NCBI RefSeq assembly: GCF_937960835.1
Contig: NZ_CALGPC010000011.1
Span: 142,966 to 206,965, forward strand
Origin: an uncultured Ferrovibrio sp.
Lineage (GTDB): Bacteria; Pseudomonadota; Alphaproteobacteria; Ferrovibrionales; Ferrovibrionaceae
DNA length: 64,000 nt
Reading direction: 5' to 3'
The position numbers and the translations under genes are program-made. A model generated the notes under the pieces. That model worked only from the letters and a program-made list of their open reading frames with translations, did no database searches and was not told where the DNA came from. Numbering within the stretch: position 1 is the stretch's first letter; the number at the start of each line of letters is the position of its first letter. Below, in pieces: positions 50,757 to 59,494 of this stretch.

Positions 50757-51730
50757 GCTGCATCTCGCGCCAGTTCGAGGGAGCGGACGATAGTCCGGGG
50801 AAGCAGATCGGCCTTATGATGGTTGCCCGGCAGAGCCTTGTGGCCTTCCAAGGACACCGCGGCGGCCTGCTCGAACACCTCCCGGCTAGCCGGTTTTCCG
50901 GTAAGCGCCGCCTCCACCTTCGGCATGCGCCAGGGAACGGTCCCGACGCCGCCGACCGCAACGCAGGCCTGAGTGATCGTGCCGCCGTTGAGTTCAAGGA
51001 TTGCAGCGGACGACACGACAGCGAACTCATAGGACGAGCGGTCGCGAACCTTCAGATAACGACCGGTCCGGCGGCCCTGATATGCCGGGATTCGCACCTC
51101 AATGATGAGTTCGCCTGGCATCAGGGTGTGCTCGAGATGGGGGGTAGTACCCGGCATCCGGTACAGTTGGCTGACCGGAAAGATCCGCTCACCCTTGGGA
51201 CCCCGGACCTTCATCGTCGCATCCAGTGCTACGAGGGTTACGGCCAGGTCGGATGGGTGCGTGGCGATGCAGCTGGAGCTGGTGCCGAAAATAGCGGTAC
51301 CGCCATTCATGCCGTCGATTGCCGAGCAACCAGTTCCCGGCGCCCGCTTGTTGCAGGCGGCGTCAAGCATGCGGAAATACGGGCAGCGGACGCGCTGAAG
51401 CAGGTTCCCGCCTATGGACGCCATATTGCGGAGCTGCGGCGATGCCCCCTCGACCAGCGTCTCCGACACGATGGGATGCATGTGGAGAATGTCGGGATTT
51501 GCGGCAACGTCCGACATCTTGGTCAGCGCGCCGATTACGACAGCACCGTTGTCGACGCTGACCCCGTATAACGGTAGCCCGTTGATATCGACCAGCCGCT
51601 CGGGTCGTTCGACTTCCTCTCGCATGAGGTCGTACAGAGTCGTACCGCCAACGATGTACCGGCCTCCAGCAGCGGCGGCATTGATGGCTTCATTGACGGT
51701 GCGCGGGCGTTCGATACGAAACGGCAGCAT
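50753..51730 (-). CDS. paoB: FAD-binding subunit of aldehyde oxidoreductase
   Basis: A 325-aa FAD subunit. YIVGGTTLYDLMREEVERPERLVDI is the flavin-binding part, and ASIGGNLLQRVRCPYFRM with DAACNKRAPGTGCSAIDG matches the cysteines that hold the extra 4Fe-4S cluster of PaoB-type proteins. It follows paoA by 3 bp and overlaps paoC by 4 bp, so the order is paoA-paoB-paoC. Confidence 0.92.
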   Translation of the reverse strand: MLPFRIERPRTVNEAINAAAAGGRYIVGGTTLYDLMREEVERPERLVDINGLPLYGVSVDNGAVVIGALTKMSDVAANPDILHMHPIVSETLVEGASPQLRNMASIGGNLLQRVRCPYFRMLDAACNKRAPGTGCSAIDGMNGGTAIFGTSSSCIATHPSDLAVTLVALDATMKVRGPKGERIFPVSQLYRMPGTTPHLEHTLMPGELIIEVRIPAYQGRRTGRYLKVRDRSSYEFAVVSSAAILELNGGTITQACVAVGGVGTVPWRMPKVEAALTGKPASREVFEQAAAVSLEGHKALPGNHHKADLLPRTIVRSLELARDAA

Positions 51731-51733
51731 GGC

Positions 51734-52354
51734 TCAGCTCCTTTTCGCAGCATCGGCCACTGCAGCCACGATGCCGGGATAGGCACCGCACCGGCAGATA
51801 TTGCCGCTCATCCAGTACTTAATTTCCTCGGGCGACCTAGCGTGGCCCTCCTTGATGCAGGCGACGCCGGACATGATCTGGCCAGGCGTGCAAAACCCGC
51901 ACTGGAGCCCTTCATGCTCGATAAACGCCTGCTGAAGGGGGTGAAGCTGGTCACCGGAGGCGAGCCCTTCGATGGTGACGATTTCGGCACCCTGCTGGGT
52001 GGCAGCCATCGTCAGGCACGAGACCACCCGGCGGCCGTTGACCAGGACGGTGCAGGCACCGCAAGCACCCTGGTTGCAGCCCTTCTTGGCCCCGGTGAGA
52101 TCCAGCTTCTCGCGAAGCACGTCGAGAAGCGACTGCCGAGGGTCAATGGAGAGCTGCTGCCGTTGGCCATTCACGGTGAAGCTGACGGGCATCGTTCCCG
52201 GCTGAGCCGCGGACTGTGATTTTGCAGAACCTGCCACGGTTGGGATAACCGTCACTGAAGCTGCCGCACCGGCGAGATTCAGAACATCGCGCCGCGACAT
52301 TTCTGCTGTGCCTACTTGCCTGCTTTCAGGCGCAATATCAGATTTGCCGGTCAT
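51734..52354 (-). CDS. paoA: 2Fe-2S subunit of aldehyde oxidoreductase (Tat-exported)
   Basis: A 206-aa protein with a Tat signal containing SRRDVLNLAGAAAS about residues 20-33. Two 2Fe-2S clusters are set by CNQGACGACTVLVNG and CGFCTPGQIMS with NICRCGAYPGI. It carries the folded complex to the periplasm and passes electrons on. First gene of paoABC; upstream is a ~230-bp interval ending in the terminator of the cytochrome gene. Confidence 0.92.
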   Translation of the reverse strand: MTGKSDIAPESRQVGTAEMSRRDVLNLAGAAASVTVIPTVAGSAKSQSAAQPGTMPVSFTVNGQRQQLSIDPRQSLLDVLREKLDLTGAKKGCNQGACGACTVLVNGRRVVSCLTMAATQQGAEIVTIEGLASGDQLHPLQQAFIEHEGLQCGFCTPGQIMSGVACIKEGHARSPEEIKYWMSGNICRCGAYPGIVAAVADAAKRS

Positions 52355-52530
52355 GATTGCTCCCTGTCTGAGCCACTTGCATGTGGCGTCGTCAGTAAGC
52401 TCTCACGGCTATTGCACGGGAGCGAGTTAGATGATGTTTGGCTTTGTTAGCGTTCTACCTGATCGGCCTCGATATGGGCCGCACACAACTCCTCACGCGC
52501 GCGACATTGTTGCTAATGCGTGAAAAAATG
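52355..52530. other. Promoter region of paoABC
   Basis: About 175 bp without a gene between the paoA start and the terminator of the preceding operon. No certain regulator site is seen in it; a TTGTTAGCG-rich stretch near 52443 and several T-rich elements may be the promoter. Confidence 0.4.
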
Positions 52531-52563
52531 AAACCCACCTGCCAGCAATCCGCAGGTGGGTTT
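52531..52563 (-). terminator. Terminator of the ior/cytochrome operon
   Basis: AAACCCACCTGC pairs perfectly with GCAGGTGGGTTT (12 bp, 9-nt loop), followed on the minus strand by CATTTTTTC. It lies 25 bp past the cytochrome stop. Confidence 0.92.
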
Positions 52564-52587
52564 CCGTCAGCGTCTTTCCGACGACTG

Positions 52588-53280
52588 TTATTTCGGACAA
52601 TGAGCGCCAGTAGCGATCCATGCCGCAATCAAGCTACCGAACTGCTCCTGCGTGCCAGGCGCAGGCGTGCGCCCTTGGCCCGGATGCCATGCCCAGGCCA
52701 CAAGGTGGTCTTCGCTCATGTGGACGCGAATCTGTTCGAGACTGCGATTTCCGTTTCGCTTCGGGTCTTTCAGCTGCTCACAGATTTGGCCGGATGTAAG
52801 CGTCTGCCACCCCATGGATTGCGGTGCCAATCCCCAATGTGGCGCACCGGGGATGCTTTGGATTCCGGCGCTTCCCGTGGGGCGATTGCTCTGGCCATGA
52901 CAGGAGCCGCATGGCACTCCCGCCGCATGAGTGGCCGCCTCGGATGTAATCGGCGGTACATGCGCATGCATATCATCGCCCTGGGTCGGCCTGCGAGTGA
53001 CCGGGTGGCAGTTGATGCATCGGGGATGCTCAACCACTTTGCTGGCCTCCAGGAACAAGGCGATCGACCGCTCAGCCGTGTTCTGGATGGAGGAAAAGCT
53101 TTCGACAGGTGCGAGTCCAGTCGCCGCCACTGCCCTCTGGACGCCCGGTGTCATCAGATTGTTAGACCGGGCTTGCTGCGCTTCGGCGACGTATGTCCCT
53201 AGAGCTGCCACCGCCACGGTTGCGAGGACGGGCGCTGCCCATCTCGCTGTGCGCCTGACTTTTGTTGCGTTCGCCGTCAT
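52588..53280 (-). CDS. Diheme c-type cytochrome linked to IorAB
   Basis: A 230-aa exported protein with an N-terminal membrane segment (RRTARWAAPVLATVAVAALGTYVAEAQ) and two heme motifs: CINCH and CGSCH. It overlaps the iorB stop by 4 bp and is in the same operon, so it is the likely electron acceptor of the dehydrogenase. Other His residues (MHAHVPP, HMSEDH) may be distal ligands. The remainder does not match a named family that I can recall; a small C-terminal disulfide is possible. Confidence 0.82.
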   Translation of the reverse strand: MTANATKVRRTARWAAPVLATVAVAALGTYVAEAQQARSNNLMTPGVQRAVAATGLAPVESFSSIQNTAERSIALFLEASKVVEHPRCINCHPVTRRPTQGDDMHAHVPPITSEAATHAAGVPCGSCHGQSNRPTGSAGIQSIPGAPHWGLAPQSMGWQTLTSGQICEQLKDPKRNGNRSLEQIRVHMSEDHLVAWAWHPGQGRTPAPGTQEQFGSLIAAWIATGAHCPK

Positions 53281-55433
53281 GCTCGGGATTCCACGGTGAG
53301 GTCGATGGGGAGTGAATACAGGCGCGGTCCGCCTGCGGCTTTGATGGCATTGGTGATGGCGGGCGCCAGGACCGCAGTGCCTGGCTCTCCGACGCCGCCA
53401 GGAGCCTCCTTGCTGTCGATGACGATTACCTCCATGTCGGGCATTTCGTTCATGCGCAGGACAGGGTGGTCATGGAAGTTGGTCTGCTGAATTTGCCCGT
53501 TATGGATCGTCACCCGCCCATAGAGCGCGGCGCTTATGCCGTAGATCAGGCCGCCCTCGATCTGCTGCCGGACAATGTTCGGGTTGACTGGCTGCCCGCA
53601 ATCGACAACAGCCGTGATGCGCTTCAGGCGCAGGCTATTGCTGCCCGGCAGCTCGACCTCTGCGACCACGGCCATGTAGCTGCCGAAGCCTTCGAGGACC
53701 GAGACACCCCGGCCCGAACCGCGCGGCAGCGGCGAACCCCATTTCGAAGCTTCGGCGACTCGGTCCAGGACATGCAGAATCCTGGAGCCGGGCTTCAGCA
53801 ACGCACGCCGGTACTGCACTGGGTCCTGACCGGCCTGATAAGCCAGCTCATCCACCACGGTCTCAACCACGAAGCAGTTTCGGGTTTCACCCACGCCTCG
53901 CCAGTTGCCAGCGAGCAGCCCGGCTGGGGGATCTTTTCGGACATACTCTACCCGGTGGTTTGGCCACTCATACGAGCCGGATGCACCATTCACCACGTCG
54001 AGGTCGACGCCATCCCTGACGTAGGCTGGCAGGAACCAGGACATAATGGAGGGGCCTACGACCCGGTGTTCGAAGCTGACCGGCTTGCCCTTGTCGTCCA
54101 CGCCGACTTTAACGGCGCTGTGGTTGTGATACCGGAACGCGTCGTGCCGGAAATCCTGCTCGCGTCCCCAGCAGATCTGGACCGGACCCTGGACCTTGCT
54201 GCCGATCTCAGCGGCCAGGACGATCCATTCCGACTGCAATCGACGCCCGAATCCGCCACCGATGTGGTGATTGTGGACCGTCACAGCGTCTTCCGGCAGC
54301 CCGAGGGCCGCTGCGACCTGCTTGCGAGCCCGCCCGGGGCCCTGGCTGCCGACCCAGATCTCGCAGGCGTTTTGCCGGTAATGGACGGTGCAGTTCAGCG
54401 GCTCCATGGCCGCATGGGCCAGCATCGGCATCCGGAAGTCCATCTGATGGACTTTGGCTGCCTTTGCCATCGCAGCGGCGCTATCGCCCCCTGTAGTCGC
54501 AACGAGACCGGCCACCTTCGTCCCGCTGTCGAGATCGGCAACAAGATCTGCCGTCCTCAGGGTCGTATTCCCGCCCGCCCAGCGGGGCGACAAGGCGGCC
54601 AAGCCTTTGCGAGCCGCACCGGTATTGCTCGCCACCACGGCAATGGCTTCGGGATGCTTCACCACCTGACTGACGCCCCGGATCGCCATGGCGGGCGCCG
54701 GGTCTACGTCGACGAGCTTGCCGCCCAGGACAGGGCTGAGCATCAGGGCGGCATATTTGAGGCCCGGCATACGGACATCAATGCCGTAAAGCGCCGAGCC
54801 ATTGACTTTCTCCGCGGCGTCGGTCCGCCGCATGGACTTGCCGATGACCTTAAAATTGCCGTCCCGGATCGGAGGGTCCTGCGGCACCGGCAGGGCGCGT
54901 GCGCGCTCGACCAGATCCCCATAGGGCGCCCGGCGACCGCTGGCAGCATGAATGATGTAGCCGTCCTGAGCGTGGCAGGTCGACGGGTCGACGGACCAAC
55001 CCTGCGCGGCAGCTTGGATAAGCACAATCCTAGCCGCGGCTCCGGCCTGCCGCATCTGCTTCCAGGCACCTCGGACGCCGAGAGAGCCACCGGTTATCTG
55101 GTCGCCTAAGAGCGGATGGCCGTAAAGTTTGTCGTCTCCAGGAGCCATCTCGGTCTTGATTGCGTACGGGGAGACTTCGAGTTCCTCGGCGACCAGCATG
55201 GCCACGGCCGCGAGCGCCCCTTGCCCCATTTCGGCGTATGGAACGACCAGGAAGATCTGGCCTCGCCGGTCAATGCGGATGAAGGTACCCGACTGAAGAA
55301 TGGCGTCTCGGGCAGCGGGGGTCTGCGCCTGAGCCACTATGCCCTTGCCAGTGAAACCGATGAGCAGTTCACCGGCAGCTGCGGCGCCGAAGGCCAATAC
55401 CGCGCGGCGGGTGGTTTCGAATGTCGCGCTCAT
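53277..55433 (-). CDS. iorB: Molybdenum subunit of isoquinoline 1-oxidoreductase-type dehydrogenase
   Basis: A 718-aa IorB-type protein with Tat signal TTRRAVLAFGAAAAGELLIGF. Mo-binding blocks are EMGQGALAAVAMLVAEELEVS, MEPLNCTVHY and IGGGFGRRLQSEWIVLAAEI; the catalytic Glu is in GGVGEPGTAVLAPAITNAI. Members hydroxylate N-heterocycles or oxidise aldehydes and alcohols in the periplasm. ATG 55433 gives the Tat signal. It is 2 bp after iorA. Confidence 0.92.
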   Translation of the reverse strand: MSATFETTRRAVLAFGAAAAGELLIGFTGKGIVAQAQTPAARDAILQSGTFIRIDRRGQIFLVVPYAEMGQGALAAVAMLVAEELEVSPYAIKTEMAPGDDKLYGHPLLGDQITGGSLGVRGAWKQMRQAGAAARIVLIQAAAQGWSVDPSTCHAQDGYIIHAASGRRAPYGDLVERARALPVPQDPPIRDGNFKVIGKSMRRTDAAEKVNGSALYGIDVRMPGLKYAALMLSPVLGGKLVDVDPAPAMAIRGVSQVVKHPEAIAVVASNTGAARKGLAALSPRWAGGNTTLRTADLVADLDSGTKVAGLVATTGGDSAAAMAKAAKVHQMDFRMPMLAHAAMEPLNCTVHYRQNACEIWVGSQGPGRARKQVAAALGLPEDAVTVHNHHIGGGFGRRLQSEWIVLAAEIGSKVQGPVQICWGREQDFRHDAFRYHNHSAVKVGVDDKGKPVSFEHRVVGPSIMSWFLPAYVRDGVDLDVVNGASGSYEWPNHRVEYVRKDPPAGLLAGNWRGVGETRNCFVVETVVDELAYQAGQDPVQYRRALLKPGSRILHVLDRVAEASKWGSPLPRGSGRGVSVLEGFGSYMAVVAEVELPGSNSLRLKRITAVVDCGQPVNPNIVRQQIEGGLIYGISAALYGRVTIHNGQIQQTNFHDHPVLRMNEMPDMEVIVIDSKEAPGGVGEPGTAVLAPAITNAIKAAGGPRLYSLPIDLTVESRA

Positions 55434-55435
55434 GA

Positions 55436-55900
55436 TTACCGCCTCCCCTTGAGGTCGGCCGCCGCTTGCTTGATAGCGGCTCGAACGCGGGGATAGGTGC
55501 CGCAACGGCAGATGTTGCCCGCCATGGCGTCGTCGATCGCCGCATCGTCAGGCTGTGCATTCACCTCCAGAAGGGCGGCCGCCTGCATCAGCTGGCCGGA
55601 CTGGCAATAACCGCACTGAACCACATCGACGTCGAGCCAGGCCTTCTGAAGGGCCTGTCCTGTCTTTGTGTCTCCCAGCTTCTCGATGGTGGTGACGGCT
55701 CCGCTGCCGATGCTACCGACTTCCGTGATGCAGGACCGCACCGCGACACCATCGACCATTACCGTGCAGGCGCCGCACAGGGCGGCACCGCAGCCAAACT
55801 TCGTGCCGGTCATGTTCAGGACATCGCGCAAGACCCAAAGCAGCGGCGTATCCGGATCTACCTCTACGTCGCGTGCCGTACCATTCACTTGGATGCGCAT
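55436..55900 (-). CDS. iorA: 2Fe-2S subunit of isoquinoline 1-oxidoreductase-type dehydrogenase
   Basis: A 154-aa ferredoxin-like protein with two 2Fe-2S sites: CGAALCGACTVMVDG and CGYCQSGQLMQAAAL plus NICRCGTYPRV. It has no signal and rides out with the Tat-tagged IorB. First gene of iorA-iorB-cytochrome. It resembles paoA but belongs to the two-subunit IorAB type without a flavin subunit. Confidence 0.92.
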   Translation of the reverse strand: MRIQVNGTARDVEVDPDTPLLWVLRDVLNMTGTKFGCGAALCGACTVMVDGVAVRSCITEVGSIGSGAVTTIEKLGDTKTGQALQKAWLDVDVVQCGYCQSGQLMQAAALLEVNAQPDDAAIDDAMAGNICRCGTYPRVRAAIKQAAADLKGRR

Positions 55901-56014
55901 GGATGCCCCCCAATACTGTTGCTGGTGAACTGGCCAGAATCAGTACCGGATCAGCTGCAGAAGCGCCGGTTTACTTTTGTTAGATTTTGCGAGTTTCGTC
56001 AGCGGCGCAATGAC
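55901..56014. other. Interval between iorA and DUF1348 gene
   Basis: About 110 bp, T-rich near 55975 (TTACTTTTGTTAG), likely the iorA promoter. No gene. Confidence 0.4.
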
Positions 56015-56482
56015 TTAGAGCCCGAGCTCCTTGAGACCGGGATACCCTTCCGGTCGGACACCGAGGGGCCAGCGGAAAAGCCTTTGCTCCTCGGAAATCG
56101 CTTCGATGTTGAAGCTGGAGTAGCGCTCTGCAATCAGGCCTTTAGGGTCAAAACCCCAGCTGGAGTGGCCGATATATCTCGACCATACACCGTCGACGTC
56201 ATGACACTCATATGCAATGCGAACTGCAATCTGATTGTCCATGAATGCCCACAGCTCCATCGCGACCCGGTATTCCAGCTCGACCGCCCATTTCCTGGCC
56301 AAATGCTCCTCGATGGCCTTGCGACCGAGCAGGGCGCCAGAGCGGGAAAACCATCGGCATTCCGGAGAGAATGCGAGAGACAGAATATGCGGATCCCGTG
56401 TGTTCCACGCGTTCTCCGCGCTCCTCACTTTTTGGACCGCGGTTTCATACGTATAAGGCGGCAAAGGCAGCCTGGATGACAT
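56015..56482 (-). CDS. DUF1348/SnoaL-like NTF2-fold protein
   Basis: A 155-aa protein with the NTF2-like fold of DUF1348: ENAWNTRDPHILSLAFSPECRWFSRSG and GRKAIEEHLARKWAVELEYRVAMELWAFMDNQIAVRIAYE. Members of the fold can be small hydrolases or isomerases or bind small molecules; the specific function is unknown. It is a single gene between the oxidoreductase operon and the regulator, all on the minus strand. Confidence 0.82.
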   Translation of the reverse strand: MSSRLPLPPYTYETAVQKVRSAENAWNTRDPHILSLAFSPECRWFSRSGALLGRKAIEEHLARKWAVELEYRVAMELWAFMDNQIAVRIAYECHDVDGVWSRYIGHSSWGFDPKGLIAERYSSFNIEAISEEQRLFRWPLGVRPEGYPGLKELGL

Positions 56483-56602
56483 CAGCGACTCCGAGATAAT
56501 TGCATTCTTTTGGATTTCCTAGAGGGCCCAAGATGCACGTTTTCCGGCAGACCTGTTGTTAGATGTCGTGAAGGATTGCGATGAGGTTTGACCTACGACA
56601 AT
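56483..56602. other. Interval upstream of DUF1348 gene
   Basis: 120 bp, no gene; AT-rich stretch (AATTGCATTCTTTTGGATTTCC) is the likely promoter. Confidence 0.4.
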
Positions 56603-59473
56603 TCAGGATTGTGCAAGGGCACTGGAGTAGCGGCTGAGCAGTGTTTTTGCGTCCACCAAGTCGGGGGTATCAAAGCCCTCGGTGAACCTGTTATAGGTCG
56701 CCTCCAGATCCGAAAGGGCGGTGTGGACCTCTGCGGTCCCCTTCAAGAGGCGAAGATTGCTCATTGCAGCACGCAAGCGCCACGCAAGAGCTCCCTGTCG
56801 GTCAGCAAGGTCGATTGCACTGCTGAACGCCTCGCGCGCACCATCCATATCCTTCTGGTACGCCATGACCTTACCTTTAATTCGTAGCAGTTCCGGCATT
56901 TCGAAGTAATCGCCATCCTGCTGGATTCTTTCGATCGTACTATCGATGAGGGCTCGGGCCTCATCACCTCGCCCCTGCTTAAGTAGCGCCCGAGCCATTG
57001 AGCCTTCGAAACGGGGTATGTAGAGCTCGTATTGCTCCGAGTGCAGGTTGGCAACTGAACTCTTAAGCAGCGCGAGTCCAGCATTGAGCTGTCCGTCGGC
57101 TAGGAGCGTTTCACCCTCGATAGCCAAGCCGACCATTAGATAAGGACGGAGTGAGTGATCTCTAGCGTGGACGATGACCCGCTTCGCGAAACCATCAACA
57201 CGCTTCCAATCCCGGAGCCATTGGAAAACAGTGGCTCCCCATATCAGTGCAATACAGTAGGTCACCGCATCAGGCGAGTTATCTGCGTCCTCCAGGCGTG
57301 ATGCCATAGTGCGCGCTTGCTCCGGATACCCGAGTAGCCACTGGCAACGGGCCGAAGCAATGTACGGGCTGCGATGGAATGCATAGTGACTGGGCTGAAC
57401 TTTCTCGTATTCCTTCAAATGAAGAACGACGTCGATGTGGCTCTGCGCGGTCAACTGATCGCCAATGAGGTGATATCCCACTGAGAGTAGCGTGTGAGCG
57501 GCCGATAGCGCGGCCGGATCCCCAAGTGCATTTCCGAGACTCTCCAACCGCCGGGCAATTGGCACGAGCATGGATATCTCGCCTGTACGCCTAAAATACA
57601 TGTGCATTCGGCAAAGAAGCCGAAACTGGTTTGGCTTGTCGTCGAGACTCTCGGCGAGCTCTAAAGCTCGTTCCATCGCCATTCGGGCACGATCTCGGTT
57701 TCCCTCGGTGAGCATGAGGGAGTGACCCAGTGCGGCATTCAGGACCAAAGCCGTCTTCGCCGTGTCATTGGTACTAGGTAATATTGCGAGTGCCTTCTCG
57801 CACCACCGTCGACACTCGTTCAGCATCGATAACGATATGAACAGACTGGTTGCCCCTGCCGCTAGAATTGGCGCCAGGTCGCGATCACCGTCGGACGAAA
57901 AGCTCCATTGCAGGGCTGCAATGACGTCGCCCAATAACAACCTATTCTCTGCACGGGCAGAGGTGGGCGGAAGGTTTTCACTTCGACGCTTCTGCAGGAG
58001 CCTGACGATGTGCCCGGCATGGCGCCGCTTCAGCGCCATCGGATCGGTCTCCGCCATCAGCTTCTCGTTTGCGTAGGCCTTGGTGGAATCCAGGAGGCGG
58101 TACCGGACTGACCCGGCGCCCCTCAGAACGACAACTAGGGATTTTTCTACCAGTGCCTCCAGCGAGGTCAGAACATCGCGGTCATCATCATCTGTCGTTC
58201 CGACGGCCTCGGCATCATCGGCACTGAACGACCCTACAAATATAGACAACCTCTGAAGCAACGACTTCTGCGCCTCGTCGAGTAGCTGGTAGCTCCACTC
58301 CACCGTTGCCTTTAACGTTTGGTGGCGGGGCACCGCAGTTCTGCGCCCGCGAAGAAGGATCCCGAGCTTACCATCCAGCAGGCTGGAAGTTTCCTGCAGC
58401 CCATATTTCGAGACCTGTCCCGCCACCAACTCGATAGCCAATGCATTGCCGTCGAGCTTACGACAAATATCGGCGATAACCTCGGCATCCTGATCGCTGA
58501 TCTGGTCGTCAACAAAGGCGGCGGCAGCGCGATCAGCAAACAGTCGAGTGGCGGCGAATCGATCGATTTCGGCTGCCGATAAAACTGATTGCAGTGGCGG
58601 ATTGTCCAAAGCGGCCAGCTGAATGGCGCTTTCACCCTCTACCCGCAGCCGCTCACGGCTTGTCGCCAGAATGCTGACCCTTGGTGCCTCCTGGTAGAGG
58701 CGCTCGGCCAGTTCTGCGACAGCGTCGATGACGTGCTCGCAGCAATCGAAGATGACCAGCAACCGGCGCTCACGGAGATATTCGATAACGGCGGGCACCG
58801 AATCGCTCATCACGGCAGTCAACCCGAGAGAAGAAGCCAACGAACTGGCCACCAGTGATGCGTCGGAAATTGTGCCGAGATCCAGGAAGCAGATGTGACC
58901 GTCGAAGTGCTGGACCAGCAAATGGGCGACTGCAATCGCGACCGTCGTTTTTCCAATTCCGCCCGGCCCGTGAATAGTAACGAAACGCTTCTGCTGAAGC
59001 TGTCGAGCAATTTGGGCAATTGCATCATCGCGCCCAAAGATGTGATCGAGCCGTCTTGGCAAGTCATGAGCGACCGCGTTGTTTACCGCCGCTTGAGGTT
59101 TGGAGTGGATCTCTATGATTCGAGGAGTATTCGCCCCGACTGCGGCCGCGACGGGGGCAACAAAGCAGTAGCCTCGGCCGGAAACATTGGTGATATACCG
59201 CGTCCCGGGCTGGCCATCTCCGAGCGCCTTGCGCAGGTTAACGATGTGGAAGCGGAGGCTGCTTTCTTCGACTGTGAGATTCGGCCAAGCTCTGTGGATG
59301 AGTTCGCGCTTTCCTACGATTTTGCCCGGCTTCTCGGTAAGGCAAATTAGTAGGTCGAGTGCGCGCCCGCCGATCTGCATCGGCTCGCCATCCCGTACGA
59401 GCAACCTTTCCGCCGGATACAATCGAAATGGCCCGAACGCGATACCGGGGCGAACGTCCTCTTGAACTTGCAT
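56603..59473 (-). CDS. Winged-helix/NB-ARC ATPase/TPR transcriptional regulator 1
   Basis: A 956-aa STAND-type regulator. Residues ~5-105 are an OmpR/PhoB-type DNA-binding domain (FRLYPAERLLVRDGEPMQIGGRALDLLICLTEKPGKIV; VSGRGYCFVAPV). The NB-ARC domain has Walker A GPGGIGKTTVAIAVAHLL and Walker B RRLLVIFDCCEHVIDAV, with ILATSRERL following. The C-terminal half is TPR-like repeats. Such proteins switch by ATP and a ligand; the ligand is unknown. A close paralogue lies 1.2 kb away, with a TctC protein between. ATG 59473 preferred over GTG 59485. Confidence 0.9.
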   Translation of the reverse strand: MQVQEDVRPGIAFGPFRLYPAERLLVRDGEPMQIGGRALDLLICLTEKPGKIVGKRELIHRAWPNLTVEESSLRFHIVNLRKALGDGQPGTRYITNVSGRGYCFVAPVAAAVGANTPRIIEIHSKPQAAVNNAVAHDLPRRLDHIFGRDDAIAQIARQLQQKRFVTIHGPGGIGKTTVAIAVAHLLVQHFDGHICFLDLGTISDASLVASSLASSLGLTAVMSDSVPAVIEYLRERRLLVIFDCCEHVIDAVAELAERLYQEAPRVSILATSRERLRVEGESAIQLAALDNPPLQSVLSAAEIDRFAATRLFADRAAAAFVDDQISDQDAEVIADICRKLDGNALAIELVAGQVSKYGLQETSSLLDGKLGILLRGRRTAVPRHQTLKATVEWSYQLLDEAQKSLLQRLSIFVGSFSADDAEAVGTTDDDDRDVLTSLEALVEKSLVVVLRGAGSVRYRLLDSTKAYANEKLMAETDPMALKRRHAGHIVRLLQKRRSENLPPTSARAENRLLLGDVIAALQWSFSSDGDRDLAPILAAGATSLFISLSMLNECRRWCEKALAILPSTNDTAKTALVLNAALGHSLMLTEGNRDRARMAMERALELAESLDDKPNQFRLLCRMHMYFRRTGEISMLVPIARRLESLGNALGDPAALSAAHTLLSVGYHLIGDQLTAQSHIDVVLHLKEYEKVQPSHYAFHRSPYIASARCQWLLGYPEQARTMASRLEDADNSPDAVTYCIALIWGATVFQWLRDWKRVDGFAKRVIVHARDHSLRPYLMVGLAIEGETLLADGQLNAGLALLKSSVANLHSEQYELYIPRFEGSMARALLKQGRGDEARALIDSTIERIQQDGDYFEMPELLRIKGKVMAYQKDMDGAREAFSSAIDLADRQGALAWRLRAAMSNLRLLKGTAEVHTALSDLEATYNRFTEGFDTPDLVDAKTLLSRYSSALAQS

Positions 59474-59494
59474 CGGACTTGTCACACAAACCCC

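Noticed and set aside
53466..55109. 547-aa open frame opposite iorB
   Set aside because: Antisense to a conserved Mo-hydroxylase subunit; no family features.
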